A model generated the notes under the pieces. That model did no database searches, was not told the DNA's origin, and saw only the letters and a list, made by a program, of their open reading frames with translations. 16,507 nt of DNA from Bacillota bacterium (GTDB taxonomy: Bacteria; Bacillota; Clostridia; Lachnospirales; WQUN01): NCBI GenBank assembly GCA_009782085.1, contig WQUN01000027.1:1-16507 (forward strand), written 5' to 3'. Made by a program: the position numbers and the translations under genes. Shown piece by piece: positions 13,424-16,507 of this stretch (position 1 is the first letter of the stretch; the number at the start of each line of letters is the position of its first letter).

Positions 13424-15943
13424 CTAGGTTGTGAAAATTATCTCTTTCGCATTGGTACACGCCTTCAAGTCCTTCTCAGTCAGCCTAAACCACTCCGCAA
13501 ATTCCGGTTCGGTCTTAATAACAAGCTCATCCATCTCCGCCCGCATCGAAAGGTTCCGCTCCGACTTGTATCTGCGAACCTCCGCCATAACGTCCTTGAC
13601 CTTTTCGCCGAACAGAATAATCCGGTCATTGGCTGATGAAGGCTCCCCTGCCAAACGCTCTACCGGTAACGGCTTTACCCACAGCGTTTTATGGATCGAC
13701 GCCGTTTTTTCATGCCTCCTGAAAAACTCCTGATAAATATACTCCGAAATGTGCGGGACGTAAATAGAATAGAGCTTCAAAATGTTCAGCAGCGCGTAAT
13801 ACAGCGCGTACTGGGCGCTTTTTCGCTCCGTGACGCCGTGGATCTCGGGCTCGTACAGCCGTTCCTTGACGATCTCGATGTAGTTGTCGCAGAAATCCTT
13901 CCAGAACAGCCCGTCGATCTCATGCCGCGCGGAGCCGATCTCGTATTCGTACAGCAGCTTTGCCGCCCTGTCCGCCGTGACCTTCACGCGCTCGATTATC
14001 CACCTGTCGATCGGCAGAAGCTCCGGTTTGTCTGTAAAAGGAGAATCAGCACAATCATAATCGGCAATATCGGAATCTGCAATAATGCAATCGGCACAAT
14101 CTGAATCGGCAATATCAAAGTCCTGCAAATGCGCAATCGCGAACTTCGACGCGTTCCAGAGCTTCGTTATGAATCTTTTCGGGATAGACAATTCGTCCGG
14201 TGAAAAGAACGTGTCCATCCCGAGCCTGGCCCCCGCCGTCCAGTATCGCAAAACGTCCGCCGAGTGCGTCTCGATCAATGCTTTCGGTTCCGACTCGCTG
14301 TTATTTTTCGATTTGCCTATTTTCTCGCCTTTTTTCGCCAATACCCAACCACATATCATTATATCCTTCCATGGAATATTACCTGTATGATAGAGGCTCC
14401 GGACGATGGTGTAAAATGCCCATGTGCGAATTATTTCATGGGCTTGTGTGCGCATGCTCATCGGCGTGAGCTCCAGGCCCAGCCGCTCGTTGATCTGCGG
14501 CGTGACGCTGGACGTCGCCCAGGTGTCGAAAACGGCGCTCTCCGGGACAAAACTCGTGCTCCCGCATGAATCGCACGTACCGCATAATTCGATTTCCAGC
14601 GGGTTTACGGGAAGCTGCTCGGGTCTGGCGAAGATTGGCGCGCCGCATTCCTCGCAGTACCAGACCGGGAACGGCACCCCGAAATACCGCTGGCGCGATA
14701 TGCACCAGTCCCACTTCAAATTTTCAACCCATGCGATATAGCGGTTCTTCATCTGCGAAGGGTACCAGTTGATCCCGTCGGCGGCCTTGAGAAATTCGTC
14801 CCTCTTCGTCAGCACGTCGATATACCACTGCCTGGACGGAATTATCTCGACCTCTTTCCCGCAGCGCTCGTGCACGCCCACCGTATGGACGATATTATCC
14901 GATTTGAGCAGCAGCCCGCGTTCGTCCAAGAGGCGGACTGTCGCGGCCCGGGCCTCGCGGACATGCAGCCCGGCGATATACGGGACGTCGGCCGCGATCG
15001 TTCCGTCCGGCAGAATGATTTTACGGTACGGCAGTTCGTGTTCCGCGTACCATTCCGCGTCCGTGCTGTCGCCGAACGTCGCGCACATGACCACGCCGGT
15101 GCCCTTGTCTATACTCGCCTTATCGTCGGCTAAGATAGGGATTTCGTAGTCATACAGCGGGACTTTCACGGACTTGCCGATAAAATCTTTGTAGCGGCCG
15201 TCGCTGGGGTTTACAAACAGACAGACGCAGCCATAGAGCAATTCCGGCCTTGTGGTGGCCACAATCAGCGTGGCGGGATTTGGCTTAGCATCCTCTGACA
15301 TGTGATCCTTCATGTGTGCGGCGTTTTCCGCCTCATTTCCCGCCAAAACAAACGGCACATACACATACGCGCTCTCTATGTCCGCCGTCTCCAGTTCCGC
15401 CTGCGCGATGGAAGTCCGGCATTCGGCGCACCACAGAACCGGCGACTCCTTCATGTACGCCTTTCCCGATTTGACAAGCTCCAGGAACAGCTGCTGCGAT
15501 ATTTTGCGGACGTCCGGGTTTATCGTCTGGTATTCCAAAGACCAATCCGCCGAGAACCCCAGCGTTTTCCAGAAATCCTTGAACTCGTTCACGTATTTTT
15601 CCGCCGTGTTCCGGCATTTTTCTATAAATTCGCCGCGCGGCAAAGCGTTCGCGCGGATGCCCTCCTCGCGCTCTACGAGGCGCTCGGTAGGCAGCCCGTT
15701 GTCGTCGAAGCCGAAGGGGTAAAAGACGTTGTACCCCTGCATCCGTCGGAAACGGGCGATGATCTCCGCCTGCACATACGAGAACAAATGCCCGATATGC
15801 AAGCTCCCGCTGACTGTCGGCGGCGGCGTGTCGATGGAGTAAATCTCTCCCGGCGCGTTTTTGTCGAAGGCGTAAATCTTTTCCCGTTCCCAGAATTCCT
15901 GCATCCGCTTTTCGATTTGCGTGAAATTGTAACGCTTTTCCAT
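13424..15943 (-). CDS. valS: Valyl-tRNA synthetase, archaeal-type (type 2)
   Basis: The enzyme attaches valine to tRNA-Val. The 839-residue protein has the class I signature HIGH (49-52) within PPTVSGSLHIGH, FGFDDNGLPTERLVE (about 78-91) that marks the type 2/archaeal ValRS group, zinc-finger-like pairs (CAEC and later CEEC, CGTCDSC) and KIGKS (541-545) as the KMSKS loop. An editing domain lies between, and the tRNA-binding helical domain follows. The long C-terminal coiled coil of standard bacterial ValRS is absent. Residues 610-634 form an unusual Asp-rich repeat (DIADSDCADC...). The start at 15943 has GGGAGGA at a good distance; the ATG at 15949 is too close to it, and longer frames run through the T-box leader. 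Expression is controlled by that T-box. Confidence 0.96.
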   Translation of the reverse strand: MEKRYNFTQIEKRMQEFWEREKIYAFDKNAPGEIYSIDTPPPTVSGSLHIGHLFSYVQAEIIARFRRMQGYNVFYPFGFDDNGLPTERLVEREEGIRANALPRGEFIEKCRNTAEKYVNEFKDFWKTLGFSADWSLEYQTINPDVRKISQQLFLELVKSGKAYMKESPVLWCAECRTSIAQAELETADIESAYVYVPFVLAGNEAENAAHMKDHMSEDAKPNPATLIVATTRPELLYGCVCLFVNPSDGRYKDFIGKSVKVPLYDYEIPILADDKASIDKGTGVVMCATFGDSTDAEWYAEHELPYRKIILPDGTIAADVPYIAGLHVREARAATVRLLDERGLLLKSDNIVHTVGVHERCGKEVEIIPSRQWYIDVLTKRDEFLKAADGINWYPSQMKNRYIAWVENLKWDWCISRQRYFGVPFPVWYCEECGAPIFARPEQLPVNPLEIELCGTCDSCGSTSFVPESAVFDTWATSSVTPQINERLGLELTPMSMRTQAHEIIRTWAFYTIVRSLYHTGNIPWKDIMICGWVLAKKGEKIGKSKNNSESEPKALIETHSADVLRYWTAGARLGMDTFFSPDELSIPKRFITKLWNASKFAIAHLQDFDIADSDCADCIIADSDIADYDCADSPFTDKPELLPIDRWIIERVKVTADRAAKLLYEYEIGSARHEIDGLFWKDFCDNYIEIVKERLYEPEIHGVTERKSAQYALYYALLNILKLYSIYVPHISEYIYQEFFRRHEKTASIHKTLWVKPLPVERLAGEPSSANDRIILFGEKVKDVMAEVRRYKSERNLSMRAEMDELVIKTEPEFAEWFRLTEKDLKACTNAKEIIFTT
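14042..14116 (-). repeat. Imperfect short tandem repeat inside valS
   Basis: About 75 bases code for 25 residues made of variations on I/C-A-D-S-D (DIADSDCADC, IIADSDIADY, DCADS), nine of them Asp. The underlying DNA repeats are 12-15 bp and keep the frame. They lie just before PELLPIDRWI, at the junction between the catalytic core and the anticodon-binding helical domain. Confidence 0.8.
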
Positions 15944-15976
15944 GACCATTCCTCCCGAATTGGTAGTAACCGAATA

Positions 15977-16330
15977 CAATAAAAGTCCCAAGCAGAATAC
16001 TGTAATAAGTAAACTGCTTGGGACGAACTTTATTGTCCGTGGTACCACCCAAATTCGGAGGAAAACCTCCGCGCTCCGCCGGTACGGGATAGGCATATCC
16101 GATACCGCTTTCCCTATGACGGTGGAAACTCCGTTGAAGCCTACTGGGAATATTCCGCATGACAAGAATATTCCGTTCGGTTCACAGCTCAGAGGCTACC
16201 TTCCGCACTTTCCTCACGGGAACTTCCACCCAGAATGTAAACGCGCGGCGTTTACGTTCACCGTTCCCTCTCTGCGCATCGGAAAACGCGTACTCTTCCT
16301 CGTCAAAGCCTTTATTGTATTCAGTTTTGT
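15977..16330 (-). ncRNA. T-box riboswitch leader of valS (tRNA-Val sensing)
   Basis: The leader contains the T-box core GGGTGGTACCACGG (about 16037-16050 in reverse complement), which pairs with the uncharged tRNA end. A terminator hairpin follows. Upstream, a stem I can be drawn: GAGG (16298-16301) pairs with CCTC, TTCCG with CGGAA, and GGGAAC with GTTCCC, leaving an internal loop with AGTA on one side (16291-16294) and GAA-G-GTA-G on the other (16196-16203). GTA (16197-16199) sits at the specifier position and is a valine codon, matching the downstream gene. Uncharged tRNA-Val should stabilise the antiterminator and turn valS on. The exact stem boundaries are by eye. Confidence 0.92.
15981..16024 (-). 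terminator. Regulated terminator of the valS T-box
   Basis: On the - strand GTCCCAAGCAG (complement of 16014-16024) pairs perfectly over 11 bp with CTGCTTGGGAC (complement of 15985-15995), and the second arm is followed by TTTTATT. It lies immediately after the T-box motif and 38 bases before the valS start, as expected for the terminator that competes with the antiterminator. Confidence 0.93.
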
Positions 16331-16336
16331 AAAATC

Positions 16337-16365
16337 ATAATAACATGCCGCGTATGAACTGTCAA
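16337..16365 (-). promoter_or_regulatory. Sigma-A promoter of the valS T-box transcript
   Basis: On the - strand, TTGACA (16360-16365) and TATTAT (16337-16342) are separated by 17 bp. Transcription would begin near 16330, placing the whole stem I of the T-box within the transcript. Confidence 0.87.
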
Positions 16366-16422
16366 TAACGACCGAAATTTGGAAAACTGGCAATTTGGCA
16401 TAGGTAATCTCACAGCAAAGCC

Positions 16423-16507
16423 TCAGCAATACCGCTCAATGAATGTTTGGGCCAATTTGTATGCTTCCCGCTCAAGCCTCGCTATTTCATCCAGAGCGTC
16501 GGCCTGT
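16423..16507 (-). CDS. 3' end of an unrecognised gene (partial)
   Basis: Only the last 27 residues and the TGA stop are present; the start is beyond the right edge. The visible end (ADALDEIARLEREAYKLAQT then FIERYC) is a charged amphipathic helix. No family can be named. It lies 57 bases upstream of the valS promoter on the same strand, and no terminator is seen between them. Confidence 0.55.
   Translation of the reverse strand, partial: QADALDEIARLEREAYKLAQTFIERYC

Noticed and set aside
15302..15982. 226-residue + strand frame opposite valS
   Set aside because: Antisense of conserved ValRS codons, with no recognisable domain.
16214..16429. 71-residue - strand frame covering the valS promoter
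   Set aside because: It spans the promoter and stem I of the T-box; the conserved RNA features explain the sequence.

Overview
The window looks like a chromosomal segment from a fairly GC-rich member of the Clostridia/Firmicutes. Evidence for this: strong GGAGG-type ribosome binding sites, GTG and TTG starts supported by those sites, consensus sigma-A promoters, a T-box leader in front of a valyl-tRNA synthetase gene, and a bacterial microcompartment (BMC) locus. No rRNA or tRNA gene and no CRISPR array was seen. The exact genus cannot be told from the sequence.

Left block (1-4090, + strand): the distal part of a BMC operon. In order it has a shell protein with a long repetitive Pro/Glu/Thr-rich N-terminal tail (its start lies off the window), a canonical hexamer-forming shell protein, the phosphotransacylase PduL with an encapsulation-peptide-like N-terminus, a pentameric vertex protein (EutN/PduN/CcmL family), a tandem-BMC PduT-like protein with the iron-sulfur cysteine, and a ZIP metal transporter. 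The signature enzyme that would define the substrate must lie upstream, so the microcompartment type cannot be assigned. PduL implies that an acyl-CoA is made inside and converted to an acyl-phosphate, with CoA recycled. This block is peppered with small inverted-repeat elements. Two copies of one roughly 100-bp family stand in opposite orientation on either side of the main block, and a related element lies between the hexamer gene and pduL.

Middle block (4240-8998, + strand): a tightly overlapping MoxR ATPase - DUF58 - transglutaminase-like (TgpA type) operon with its own sigma-A promoter and a rho-independent terminator. It is followed by a small regulatory module (8953-9947). A 75-residue acidic orphan gene on the - strand is driven by a perfect-consensus promoter whose 17-bp spacer is almost entirely a palindrome. 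It is divergent from two XRE-type regulators.

Next comes a 294-bp non-coding insertion with perfect 17-bp terminal inverted repeats and a 10-bp target duplication (9984-10297), landing 3 bp beyond the 3' end of recQ.

Right block (10301-16507, - strand): a Nudix hydrolase gene followed closely by recQ, a stretch with two GTCATCCTGAG-type inverted repeats, and valS encoding an archaeal-type (type 2) ValRS with an odd Asp-rich repeat. valS is preceded by a complete T-box leader (promoter, specifier loop, T-box, terminator). The last bases hold the 3' end of an unrecognised - strand gene.

The most unusual items are the tandemly duplicated tail of the first shell protein, the small palindromic elements and their nesting, the palindrome-in-spacer promoter of the orphan gene, and the Asp-rich repeat in ValRS. 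No wholly new system can be claimed from the sequence alone.
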